This document shows, in pieces, positions 24,572 to 32,012 of a stretch of 32,749 nucleotides of DNA. The notes beneath the pieces were generated by a model that was not told where the DNA came from, did no database searches, and saw nothing but the letters and a program-made list of their open reading frames with translations. The DNA comes from Fusobacterium_C necrophorum (GTDB lineage: Bacteria; Fusobacteriota; Fusobacteriia; Fusobacteriales; Fusobacteriaceae). The position numbers were made by a program, and so were the translations under genes. How positions within the stretch are numbered: the stretch's first letter is position 1; each line of letters starts with the position of its first letter. The stretch lies in assembly GCF_900104395.1 (NCBI RefSeq), contig NZ_FMXX01000033.1. One strand, given 5' to 3'.

Positions 24572-24932
24572 TATCTACCTTTAATTCTGGAAGAATGTCA
24601 ATGATGATATAGTCATACTTCCTTTTCAATTTTCTTAAAAAAGCTGGAATTTCTTTTACTATATTAGGACTTAAATATAGCTCAATAGGAATAAAATCTA
24701 AATTTTCTCTTAGTTCTATTTTAAAAATTTCGTTCCTTAAAATAGATTTTTTTAAACTTCCCTTCACTCTTTGATTTTCTCTATGAAAGATACTATATAC
24801 ATTATTTTGGGAATCAATGCTAAGAATCATAACCTTATAGTCTAAAAGAGCGAGTAAGTGAGCCAAGTTAGAAGCGATAAAAGTCTTACCAATCCCTCCT
24901 TTCTCGACTTTAATTTGAATAATTTCTCCCAT
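24567..24932 (-). pseudogene. ParA-family ATPase, truncated at its C-terminus
   Basis: From the ATG at 24932 (six bases after AGGAGG; an in-frame GTG at 24938 lies inside that spacing) the protein starts MGEIIQIKVEKGGIGKTFIA, with the deviant Walker A KGGIGKT of ParA/MinD ATPases, and later has the hydrophobic strand YDYIIIDILPE, the switch II-like Asp. After about 120 residues (LPELKVDTT) the ParA sequence stops and the frame runs about 19 more codons through integrase DNA to a stop at 24510-24512. About half of a normal ParA (250-260 residues) is missing. In ICEs such genes aid maintenance. An operator and promoter are intact upstream. Confidence 0.8.
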
Positions 24933-24948
24933 AAACACCTCCTATATA

Positions 24949-24965
24949 GTATGGTGTAACCATAC
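24949..24965. promoter_or_regulatory. Operator copy 1 (GTATGG-N5-CCATAC), upstream of parA
   Basis: GTATGGTGTAACCATAC is an inverted repeat (7-bp arms, 3-nt centre). It lies between the parA -10 and RBS, covering the likely transcription start, so a bound protein would repress. The same motif is at 26485-26501 and 27013-27029. Confidence 0.7.
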
Positions 24966-24969
24966 GTAA

Positions 24970-24996
24970 ATTATACCCTCATTAAATAAAAGTCAA
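24970..24996 (-). promoter_or_regulatory. Promoter of the parA fragment
   Basis: On the minus strand TTGACT (24991-24996) and a perfect TATAAT (24970-24975) are 15 bases apart, slightly short. The operator follows directly downstream. Confidence 0.55.
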
Positions 24997-25095
24997 GTAG
25001 AATTTTATTCCTTTTACTCAAAGACTAAATATATCATACATTAAGCTTAAAGAATAATAAAAAATATTATGAATACTCTTAAAATAAATGACAAA

Positions 25096-25124
25096 TTGAC
25101 ATATATTTATTTTTTTGATATATT
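25096..25124 (+). promoter_or_regulatory. Consensus promoter of a small RNA candidate
   Basis: Perfect TTGACA (25096-25101), exact 17-base spacer, then TATATT (25119-25124) with TGA before it (extended -10). No coding frame starts for more than 230 bases, and a hairpin with T tail follows about 85 bases later. Confidence 0.65.
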
Positions 25125-25130
25125 CATTAT

Positions 25131-25208
25131 TAAGAAGAGATGTTTTGCTATTTATATCTCAAAGGGAAACCTTGAAGTTAATGGAGAGATTTTACCTCTC
25201 TTATTTTT
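25131..25208 (+). ncRNA. Candidate small RNA, about 80 nt, with GNRA hairpin and terminator
   Basis: The predicted transcript starts about seven bases after the -10. It contains TCAA(A)GG-GAAA-CCTTGA (25159-25175), a stem with a GAAA tetraloop and one bulged A, then GAGAG-N7-CTCTC (25184-25200) followed by TTATTTTTG, a plausible intrinsic terminator. No start codon with RBS lies in it. It sits alone in a 400-base gap between the divergent parA fragment and the DUF1016 gene. The rest of the gap (25209-25358) is AT-rich with no other feature I can support. Function unknown; inferred from promoter plus structure only. Confidence 0.45.
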
Positions 25209-25358
25209 GTAAAATAAAGTTAATATAAAAAAGTGAAAATTATAAATATAAGAAAAATAAGTGAGAAAATAAGAAATAAAAAAATTTATCTTAATTACTT
25301 TTTAAATAGAAATGAGTGAATGAAGATATCCAAATAAAGAGAGATTGGAGAAAATAAA

Positions 25359-26437
25359 ATGAATGAGAGTTTATTAGTCCATACTAATGATAAAGAGTAT
25401 AAACAATTTCTTATAGAATTGAAAGAAAAAGTAAAAAATAGCCAATTAAAAGCAGCTGTAAAAGTAAACTATGAACTACTTAATTTGTATTGGGAGCTAG
25501 GAAAAGAAATTACTGAAAAACAAAAAAAATATTCTTGGGGAGATTCTTTTATTGCTAATTTGAGTAATGATTTAAAAAAAGAATTTCCTGATATGAAAGG
25601 TTTTTCAGTACAAAACTTAAAAAATATAAGGTATTGGTATCTTTTCTATGCTAAATATCTAATTGGCTTACAGCCTGTAAGCCAATTAGAAAAGATTGAA
25701 AACGAGATAAAAAGTATACCTTGGGGTCATAATCAAAGAATTATGTATAAATGCAAAAGTGTAAGAGAAGCAATATTTTATGTTGAGAAAACAATTGAAA
25801 ATGGATGGAGCCGAACTATTTTAGAGCATCAAATAGATAGTAAATTATATGAGAGATTAGGCAGTGCTATTTCAAATTTTGATAATAGATTACCAAAAGT
25901 GCAATCAGAACTTGCAAAACAAATCATTAAAGACCCATATAATTTTGATTTTTTAACTTTAAGAGATAAGTATGGATGAAAGAGAACTGGAGGATGCCTT
26001 AGTTAAACAAATTACTTCATTTTTATTGGAGTTAGGAACGGGATTTTCCTATATTAGGTAGACAGGTACATCTAAAAGTTGGAGAGAGTGATTTCTATAT
26101 TGACTTACTTTTCTATCATGTTAAATTACATTGTTATGTTGTAGTGGAACTGAAAACAGAAAAGTTTAAACCTGATTTTGCTGGTCAGTTAAATTTTTAT
26201 GTAACTGCTGTTAATCGTGATTTAAAATCTCAGGAAGATAATCAGACTATTGGGATACTTATTTGTAAAGATAAAGATAATGTAGTTGCTGAATATTCAC
26301 TTGCAAATATATCACAACCAATAGGTATAAGTAAATATGAACTAAGTAAATTATTAGAAAAAGAATATAAAAGTAGCTTACCAAGTATTGAAGAAATAGA
26401 ACAATCTATAAAAGATATAGAAAATAAAAAGAAGTAG
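25359..26437 (+). pseudogene. DUF1016 (YhcG-like) PDDEXK nuclease, broken by two frameshifts
   Basis: Three adjoining frames together make one DUF1016 protein of about 356 residues. Frame one (25359-25979) holds the N-terminal domain: LYWELGKEI, WGDSFIANLSNDL, FSVQNLKNIRYWY and SIPWGHN, then SRTILEHQID and DFLTLRDKYG. At about 25973 one extra G shifts the reading; the next frame gives DERELEDALVKQI and LELGTGFSYI. At about 26053 an extra base shifts it again; the last frame runs GRQVHLKVGESDFYIDLLFYH and the nuclease core VVVELKTEKFKPDFAGQLNFY (Asp, Glu, Lys of the PDDEXK fold). DUF1016 proteins occur beside restriction systems and in mobile elements. The RBS is a weak GGAGA. Two sequencing errors would be the only way to rescue it. 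Confidence 0.85.
25659..25689. repeat. Perfect 31-bp palindrome inside the DUF1016 reading frame
   Basis: CTAATTGGCTTACAG (25659-25673), one central C, then CTGTAAGCCAATTAG (25675-25689): 15-bp arms without a mismatch. It encodes LIGLQPVSQLE between the conserved RYWYLFY and SIPWGHN blocks, a loop where family members vary. Confidence 0.9.
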
Positions 26438-26484
26438 AAAAGTTAATTTACTTCTTTTTTATTTAACTAAAGAATATTTTCTTT

Positions 26485-26515
26485 GTTTGGCATATCCATA
26501 CGAAAGTGATATAAT
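26485..26515 (+). promoter_or_regulatory. XRE gene promoter with operator copy 2
   Basis: TTGGCA (26487-26492), exact 17-base spacer, perfect TATAAT (26510-26515) with TGA before it. The operator GTTTGG-CATAT-CCATAC (26485-26501) covers the -35, as expected for autorepression by the XRE protein encoded next. It matches copies 1 and 3 in 11 of 12 arm bases. Confidence 0.75.
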
Positions 26516-26583
26516 AGTTTTTAAGAAAGGGTAAAAATTTTTAAAAAACTTTTTCCTTAAAAAAATATAGAAGGAGTATAGGT

Positions 26584-26925
26584 ATGAAAGAAAATAAAGC
26601 AGAGAAAAGAAGAGAACAGTATGAGAAGAAATTAGGTGTTTTTTTAAAAAGACTTAGAGCAGAGAGAAAATTATCCCTAAGAGATGTAGGAGAAAAGGCA
26701 GATATGAATTTTACATATCTTTCTCACCTTGAAACGCACAATAGAGATAAGGCAAAATTACCAAGTGTAGAGATATTAAATAAACTTTTTGCTGTATATA
26801 AGTTAGATGAAAAGGAAAGAATAGAATTCTTAGAAATTTACTTTCATGTAATTATGCCAGAAATATATTTAAACGATTTAACTACTCATAAAATCAAAGA
26901 TATCATTAAGATTTTAGAAGCTTAA
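26584..26925 (+). CDS. XRE-family transcriptional regulator
   Basis: A 113-residue DNA-binding protein with a helix-turn-helix domain at about residues 14-75: FLKRLRAERKLSLRDVGEKA, then MNFTYLSHLETH with the recognition helix. The C-terminal 40 residues (KERIEFLEIYFHVIMPEIYL and onward) are helical and probably dimerise. It is the only gene in the mobile-element remnant that looks fully intact, with a strong AGAAGGAG RBS. Its own promoter carries an inverted repeat on the -35 that recurs upstream of parA and the trbC fusion, so it is the natural candidate for a regulator of all three. The binding link is inference. Confidence 0.85.
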   Translation: MKENKAEKRREQYEKKLGVFLKRLRAERKLSLRDVGEKADMNFTYLSHLETHNRDKAKLPSVEILNKLFAVYKLDEKERIEFLEIYFHVIMPEIYLNDLTTHKIKDIIKILEA

Positions 26926-27012
26926 TTTTATCTTTTACTTGATTTAAAATGGAATATCCCTTATTATCAAATTGTTAGCTAAAAAGGTGGCTAGTAATTT
27001 TTTAATAGTACA

Positions 27013-27029
27013 GTATGGAATAACCATAC
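27013..27029. promoter_or_regulatory. Operator copy 3 (GTATGG-N5-CCATAC), upstream of the trbC fusion
   Basis: GTATGGAATAACCATAC differs from copy 1 at only two spacer bases and extends by one pair (A...T) to 19 bp. It lies 16 bases before the ATG, just upstream of the AGAAGGA RBS. A clear promoter is not visible here. Confidence 0.65.
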
Positions 27030-27045
27030 TAAAAAGAAGGATATT

Positions 27046-28032
27046 ATGAAAAGATTTTTTAAGAAAGTGAAAAATCTTGTGAAACTCACAATGGTTATGT
27101 GCTTTCTTTCTATCAGTTCTTTTGCTACAACCAATGCCAATATGATATGGGAGAAAAATACAAAAGATATTTCCGCTTCTGTATCAGGACCTGTTGCAAT
27201 GGGAATAGGAACCATAGCTATTGTAGTGGCAGCACTTGGATGGGCTATTACAGATGGAGGCTCTATGACTGAAAAAGCAAAAATAGCATTTGAAAATCAA
27301 GTTTTAAATATTTCAAAAGCTCTACACACTTGGAAGATACTATCCTTTATTTGTTTAGGAATCGCTTTTTTAGCATTATCTGGAAATATATACTTGTCAA
27401 CAAGAAGTACACTCATTCCGTATGTTATTGAAGTAGATGAGGTAGGCAATGCTAAGGCAATTAATCCAGCATATCAAAAGAATTATGAGCCAGAGGAAGA
27501 ATTTTTAATTTATTCATTAAAAGAATTTGTTAGGAATTTTAGGTGGATTTCACTTGATCCTGTTGTACAGAATTCTCTTTATTCAAAGGCAATGAATGTA
27601 TTAACTGAGCCTATGCAAGAGAAATTAAGAGAAATATCCAGTGAAGAAAATTTATCAAGCCTTATACAAGAAAGGTATATAAAAGATGTGCAGATAAATA
27701 GTGCAATAAAAGTTGCCGGAACAAAAAATACTTATCAAATTAAGTGGAGAGAGATTTTGTATTCTCCTAGTGGAGATATTCTTTTGAATAAGACATTAGT
27801 AGGAATATTTACTGTTTCTATTGAACAACCTAAAACATTGCAAGAGTTGGATAGAAACCCATTAGGAATAGATATCATTTGGCAAACAATAGAGAATAAA
27901 CAGAAATTTATATCTCAAGTTATGATCTCAAAAAGCCCTATTCGTATAGCAGAAGATGTGGATGAGAGTACTCTAAGCTATGTAGAGATAAAGATCTTGC
28001 TACGGGGAATCCTTTAATAAAGGAAAAAATGG
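27046..28032 (+). pseudogene. Mosaic frame: TrbC pilin head, TrbF/VirB8 body, ICE helicase-methylase tail
   Basis: One open frame (27046-28017, 323 codons) joins pieces of three conjugation-element genes. Residues 1 to about 80 are a TrbC/VirB2-type pilin: signal peptide (LSISSFATTNA), then GPVAMGIGTIAIVVAALGWA and ITDGGS. From about 88 it is TrbF/VirB8-like: a membrane anchor (WKILSFICLGIAFLALSG), then IPYVIEVDEVGNA, FVRNFRWISLDP and NPLGI at 271-275. From 277 it is the C-terminal part of the large SNF2-type helicase/DNA methylase carried by Firmicute ICEs: WQTIENKQKFISQ, SKSPIR, EDVDESTLSY. A one-base slip at about 27990 moves the rest (LATGNPLIKEKM) into the next frame, up to about 28032. 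The pieces are normally kilobases apart, so at least two deletions made this frame. Confidence 0.75.
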
Positions 28033-28110
28033 ACCATGCCTTTACGAAATTGGGGAAACGTCTACGGAGAATTTTCCATTATGTATGAGGGAAGATTCGA
28101 AGAAAACTAG
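28024..28110 (+). mobile_element. IS256-family transposase, last 28 codons only
   Basis: The frame ending at TAG 28108-28110 reads KKWTMPLRNWGNVYGEFSIM and YEGRFEEN, matching the conserved C-terminus of IS256/mutator-type transposases (Lys-Lys-Trp-Thr, Arg-Asn-Trp, Tyr-Glu-Gly-Arg). Nothing of the catalytic part remains; upstream the sequence is the helicase fragment. The two meet in AAAAAATGGA, which reads sensibly in both frames. It marks the right limit of the recognisable element remnant. Confidence 0.65.
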
Positions 28111-28114
28111 ATTC

Positions 28115-28147
28115 CAAAAAATCAAAAACACTTCTATTTCAGAAGTG
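28115..28147 (-). terminator. Terminator of the TonB-receptor operon
   Basis: CACTTCT (28129-28135) and AGAAGTG (28141-28147) form a 7-bp stem with a 5-nt loop. On the minus strand it is followed by TTTTTGATTTTTTGG. It is about 120 bases past the receptor stop. A second hairpin AGAGTTA/TAACTCT lies at 28188-28209. Confidence 0.75.
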
Positions 28148-28264
28148 CTCTTGACATTTTTTGAATGCTTTATTATATTGTTTTTAGAGAGTTAAAATTT
28201 TCTAACTCTAACTTATTTTAAAAGCCATAGAAGGTAAATTTACAGAAAAAAGTTCACACACTCT

Positions 28265-30205
28265 TTAAAAAGTATACTTAAACCCAGTGTAAAAACTTCT
28301 TCCATTATCTGGATCATATCTTAATTCTCCTGTTGCTCTTGGGAAAAAGGCAGTAGCATATGTTTTATCAAATAAGTTTTTAACTCCACCATAAAGTTCC
28401 AAACCATTTTCAAAAGTATATGAAATATTAGCATCTACTACTGTATAACTATTGTGTTTACCATATTTATTTAAAAAATCAGTTCCGGCATAAATTTTTT
28501 CTTGATAATACCCATCAATATTTAATTTAAGGGAATTTTCAAAATTATAAGTTAAACCTAGTGCTGCTGTTAATTTAGGAACTCCCGGGAAAACTTTCCC
28601 TTTATAATATCCATCAATTATTTTAGGATCCATGTAAGAAATTTTTTCTCTTAATGATAATTTACCAATATTGTGTTCTAAAGCTAACTGTGCACCTATT
28701 CTTCTAACCTTACCTTCAAAGTTTCTATTTGCTCCTTTTCTATTAGGATTTTTTGGTGAAGGGTTTGCAACTAAACTATCATAAAAGATTTCATCTTTGG
28801 AATACAATGTGAAAATAGAAGTATTTATAGAAGTATTTTCATATACATCTCTTAAACCTAATTCAAAAGTATGATTTTTATGTGATTTCATATCACCAAC
28901 CCAACTATTCATTTCACCCAATGTAGGTACTCTAAATCCTTTTGTGTAATTAAAATAAAGATTTCCAGTATCTGAATAAAGATAGTTTATTCCTAATTCC
29001 ATTCCATCTTCTTTAAAGTCTTTAGCTCTATTCTTTCTTTTTAAATCAATTTTTTCTATTCTATATCCTTCTGTAATTTCAAAGTTTCCTATCTTATTAC
29101 TATTTAATAAGTAAATAGATTCTTTTTTCCTTATAGTTTTAGGAGAATTTGGAGATAATTTATTAGTAACAGTTTCTTTTTTTCTATCTCCTCCTAATAT
29201 GATGTAACTATCTTCCATATAATTATATTTTATTTGAGGTCTTATAAAATGACTTTTATTTCCATTTTTTGAAAAATCTGCATATCCTGGACCTATTTCA
29301 TAGTATTTTGTTTCATCAGTATAATATCCACCTTGTAAGAAAACTTCAAACTTACTATTTAATTTTTTATTAAAAGATAGGTTCCATAAATCTGATTCAG
29401 CTTTAAAAGAAGCATTTGTTGTACCTGCTTTTTTAGGATTTTCTTTAAAGTCTTTTGCTGATAGAAGTCCTGTGATGTAGTCATTGTTTTTCAAATGATT
29501 ATATTTTAACTCAATTTCCCCATCATTTAAATTATATTTAGTTTTTAACCAAATAGATTCCCGTCTATCTTTTTTATCTTTGAAATCTATGCTTCTATTT
29601 TTATATTCTTCAGTTTATTCACCAGAGTAAGAAACACTTACAACAAAATTATCTGTTAATTTAGTTCCAACATTTACATTTAATTTAGCCGTTTCCCAAG
29701 AGCCGTATTCCAAACCAATGCTATTGCTGTATTTTCCAGTAGTAATAGGCTTAGTAACTAAATTTATAACTCCTCCTATAGCTCCATCTCCATATAAAAC
29801 ACCACCACTTTGGATAATTTCAATTCTTTCAATTTCTTCCATTGAGATAGAATTAATGTCAAATATACTTAATCCACTATAGGGTATTCCATCTATTAAA
29901 AATATCATATTTTTTTTATCATTTTCTCCAGAACCACGAAGATCTATATGTCCTCCTCCATCTCTACGTATAACTACTCCTGGGAGTCCTCTCAATGCCT
30001 CAAAAAGGTTTTTTGCCCCCTTTTCCTTCATATCTTTTTTTGTAATTATTTGTATATTTTTTGATATATTTCTAACCTTTGTACCGAATCTTTCAGGAGT
30101 TGTTATTACTGTTTCATTTAATCTTTGCACAGGAATTTCCTCCTTCATAGCAAATGCTGAAACTGAAATACTTAAAATTGCCAAAATCATTAACTTTTTT
30201 TTCAT
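28265..30205 (-). pseudogene. TonB-dependent outer-membrane receptor with one in-frame stop
   Basis: The frame from ATG 30205 to TAA 28265 spans 646 sense positions, the normal size for a siderophore, haem or cobalamin receptor, with a single TAA at 29615-29617 (after residue 196, SYSGE). The first part has a signal peptide (ending SAFA), a TonB box-like ETVITT and the plug domain (RGLPGVVIRRDGG, IDLRGSGEN, FLIDGIPYSG, IERIEIIQSGG, GDGAIGGVINLVTK). The second part is the barrel, with FRVPTLGEMNSW, the late YGGVKNLFDKTY motif and a terminal Tyr-Thr-Phe. Reading continues without any shift across the stop, so this is one nonsense change or a sequencing error. RBS GTTAGGAGG is strong. It follows the binding-protein remnant by 30 bases. 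Confidence 0.88.
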
Positions 30206-30235
30206 TTTTTCCTCCTAACTTTTATATTTTATTTA

Positions 30236-30858
30236 TTAAAACTTTATTCCGTGTAATTTCTCGGCTATATTTTTTGCCTCTGTAGCAATTCTCACACCCG
30301 GTGAAATTCCGGCTAAATCAATTTTTATAAACTTATTTTCTCTAACTGTTTTCAAATCTTTTATAGGAGATTCATTTTTTAAATAGTCCACCTTTGTTTC
30401 ATAGATTCTTCCTTTATATTCAGGTATTAGTATATATTCGGGATTAGATACTATAATTTTTTCCCAAGTTGAATAAGCCCATGCCTTATTTATTTCAGCA
30501 GTTATATTTTCAGCTCCTGCTAATTCAATTATATAATTTCCTATACCTTTTCCTCCTAAAACAAAAGGTTGAGAATCACCGGGGTCACAAACAAGGACCT
30601 TTTTCTTTTGTTTAGGTATTTTTTCTTTAACTTCGCTTAATTCTTTTTTTATTTTTTCAACAAGTTTTTTTGCATTTTCTTCTAGTTCAAAAATCTTGCC
30701 AAGCTCCAATATATCACTATACAGAACTTCTATTCTCTCATCATTCAGTGATTTAAAAAAGTATATTTGGATACCATTCTCTTCCAGTTCCTTTCTGGAA
30801 CCTAGAATTTTAGGTTTTGCTAATCCTTCCCAACCTGTTACAAAGTCCGGTTTGTAAA
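30236..30858 (-). pseudogene. Iron/cobalamin-type ABC substrate-binding protein, N-terminus removed by IS30
   Basis: The fragment encodes about 207 residues of a FepB/BtuF-type periplasmic binding protein: KPDFVTGWEGL, then NGIQIYFFKS, a long helix (about 40 residues rich in Lys/Glu), VCDPGDSQPFVLGGKGIGNY, AGAENITAEINKAWAYSTWE, NPEYILIPEY and a LHGIKF end. The signal peptide and first lobe strands are absent: upstream the sequence changes to the IS30 terminal repeat. An open frame continues into the element for 25 codons, but that part is transposon DNA. With the TonB receptor downstream it forms an uptake pair, likely for haem, siderophore or B12. Its N-terminus is not found on the far side of the IS element either. 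Confidence 0.82.
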
Positions 30859-30880
30859 TTGCAATAATAAATGTCACACT
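30859..30880 (+). repeat. IS30 terminal inverted repeat, left
   Basis: It matches the complement of 31991-32012 at 16 of 22 positions; the boundary with the binding-protein gene is placed just outside. Confidence 0.65.
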
Positions 30881-31910
30881 AACATAAATATTTTGTAAAT
30901 TCCTCTGCATGTATTTCTTTTGAACTTTTCCCATTCCATAATTTTCTAGGATATGTATTCATCCACTCTTCTATTTCTTTTATTCTTTCTTCGCTTACTT
31001 CTCCGATATCCATTCCTTTCGGAAGATATCTTCGAATTAGCTTATTGTTATTCTCGTTGCTTCCTCGTTCCCAAGAACAATAACTATGCGCATAAAAATA
31101 GGGAATCCCTAATCTTTCTATCGCAGCCGCATTCATGAACTCACTTCCATTATCGCTGGTAATGGTTTTTATCCATCCCGGATATTCTGTTATGATATCA
31201 CGAACGGCTTTTACCACATGAGCGGAAGTCTTTGCTTCTAGCTTTCGTATGATTTCTAATCTTGATTTCCGATCTGTTAATACAAGAAGACAAGAGGAGC
31301 TTCCTTGCTTTCCAACGACGGTATCCATTTCAATATGACCAAGTTCTGCGCGCGCGTTGATACTTTCTGCTCTTTCTTCTATACTTCGTCCCCCTTTTTT
31401 TCGGATGAATTTCTCTATTTTTTTCTTTGATTTTCTTCTTTTTTTCTTATACACCATTTCCTCTTCTGTAAATTCTACAAAAAGATTTTGATGTATGTAA
31501 TTGTAAAGCGTTTTTAAACAAATATTCACTAAAAAATCGGCTTTCTTTGCTTTCTCTAAGGCAACATAAGGAGAATTTTTTTCTTGAAGCATGGAGCATT
31601 CCAAATACTTCATAAGCTTATGGTTCTTTCCAATTTTTAAGTTTCCTTCTTTGCTATTTTGTTTTTCTTCGTATTTTCTTTGGGCTGTTTGCGCAACATA
31701 GGTATCATAAGTATCTAGCTCTGAAGTCAATAAACCCGAAACCCATCCTCTTTGTATTTCTCGTTGAATGGTTCTTCGACTGACTCCTATCCGTAGAGCA
31801 ATTTCAGTTTTGGAAAGTCCCATATTCCAATAGGCTTCTATTTTCCCCCTTTCCGATAAAGTTAAGTGTTTCCCTTTTTGTCTTTTTGTGATATAGTGTT
31901 TTTGAACCAT
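30879..31910 (-). CDS. IS30-family transposase
   Basis: The 343-residue transposase appears intact. An N-terminal helix-turn-helix is built around LTLSERGKIEAYWNMGLS and IALRIGVSRRTIQREI. A basic linker (KKKRRKSKKKIEKFIRKK) leads into the DDE core: Asp196 in HIEMDTVVG, Asp253 in TSDNGSEF and Glu286 in ERGSNENNN, followed by LIRRYLPKG, a strong IS30 signature. An AAAGGAG RBS precedes the ATG. As every key residue is present, the element may still be mobile. Multiple copies in this genome would be expected but cannot be seen here. Confidence 0.93.
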   Translation of the reverse strand: MVQKHYITKRQKGKHLTLSERGKIEAYWNMGLSKTEIALRIGVSRRTIQREIQRGWVSGLLTSELDTYDTYVAQTAQRKYEEKQNSKEGNLKIGKNHKLMKYLECSMLQEKNSPYVALEKAKKADFLVNICLKTLYNYIHQNLFVEFTEEEMVYKKKRRKSKKKIEKFIRKKGGRSIEERAESINARAELGHIEMDTVVGKQGSSSCLLVLTDRKSRLEIIRKLEAKTSAHVVKAVRDIITEYPGWIKTITSDNGSEFMNAAAIERLGIPYFYAHSYCSWERGSNENNNKLIRRYLPKGMDIGEVSEERIKEIEEWMNTYPRKLWNGKSSKEIHAEEFTKYLC

Positions 31911-31950
31911 AGTAGTTTTCTCCTTTGATTGGTTGTCGTAAACAAATCAT

Positions 31951-31973
31951 ACCATAGAAAACTATTTTATGGT
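31951..31973 (+). terminator. Hairpin upstream of the IS30 transposase, facing outward
   Basis: ACCATAGAAAAC and TATTTTATGGT form a nearly perfect hairpin, followed on the plus strand by TTCTTTTTCTTTT. It lies 40 bases before the transposase ATG, on the opposite strand. It may be a terminator of outside reading or part of transposase control. Confidence 0.4.
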
Positions 31974-31990
31974 TCTTTTTCTTTTACAAC

Positions 31991-32012
31991 ACTGTGACAC
32001 TTTATTTTACAA
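31991..32012 (-). repeat. IS30 terminal inverted repeat, right
   Basis: It is complementary to 30859-30880 at 16 of 22 positions. Outside it, 32013-32101 is AT-rich non-coding DNA leading into the IS110-type gene. Confidence 0.65.

Larger units (their letters stand above)
30859..32012 (-). mobile_element. IS30-family insertion sequence, about 1154 bp
   Basis: The element has one transposase gene and imperfect terminal repeats: 30859-30880 starting TTGCAATAATAAATGTCACA and, inverted, 31991-32012 starting TTGTAAAATAAAGTGTCACA. They agree at 16 of 22 positions, including TGTCACA. The transposase stop codon lies inside the left repeat. It interrupts the binding-protein gene. No target duplication is evident at the two flanks, and the flanks do not belong to one gene. 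Confidence 0.75.

Noticed and set aside
25131..25208. Small RNA as a CRISPR tracrRNA or retron RNA
   Set aside because: No cas genes, repeat array or reverse transcriptase are present, and the hairpins do not pair with any repeat seen in the window.
25359..26925. DUF1016 plus XRE as an intact defence or toxin-antitoxin system
   Set aside because: The nuclease gene is frameshifted twice, the XRE gene has its own promoter, and its operator links it to the conjugation genes instead.
28111..28264. Right attachment site matching the tRNA-Gln 3' end
   Set aside because: I looked for a copy of the T-arm/acceptor sequence beyond the ICE remnant and saw none; the element's right end has probably been deleted.
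30859..30934. N-terminal extension of the binding-protein fragment (MGKVQKKYM...)
   Set aside because: These 25 codons lie inside the IS30 element in a different frame from its transposase; there is no signal peptide or RBS suited to a periplasmic protein.
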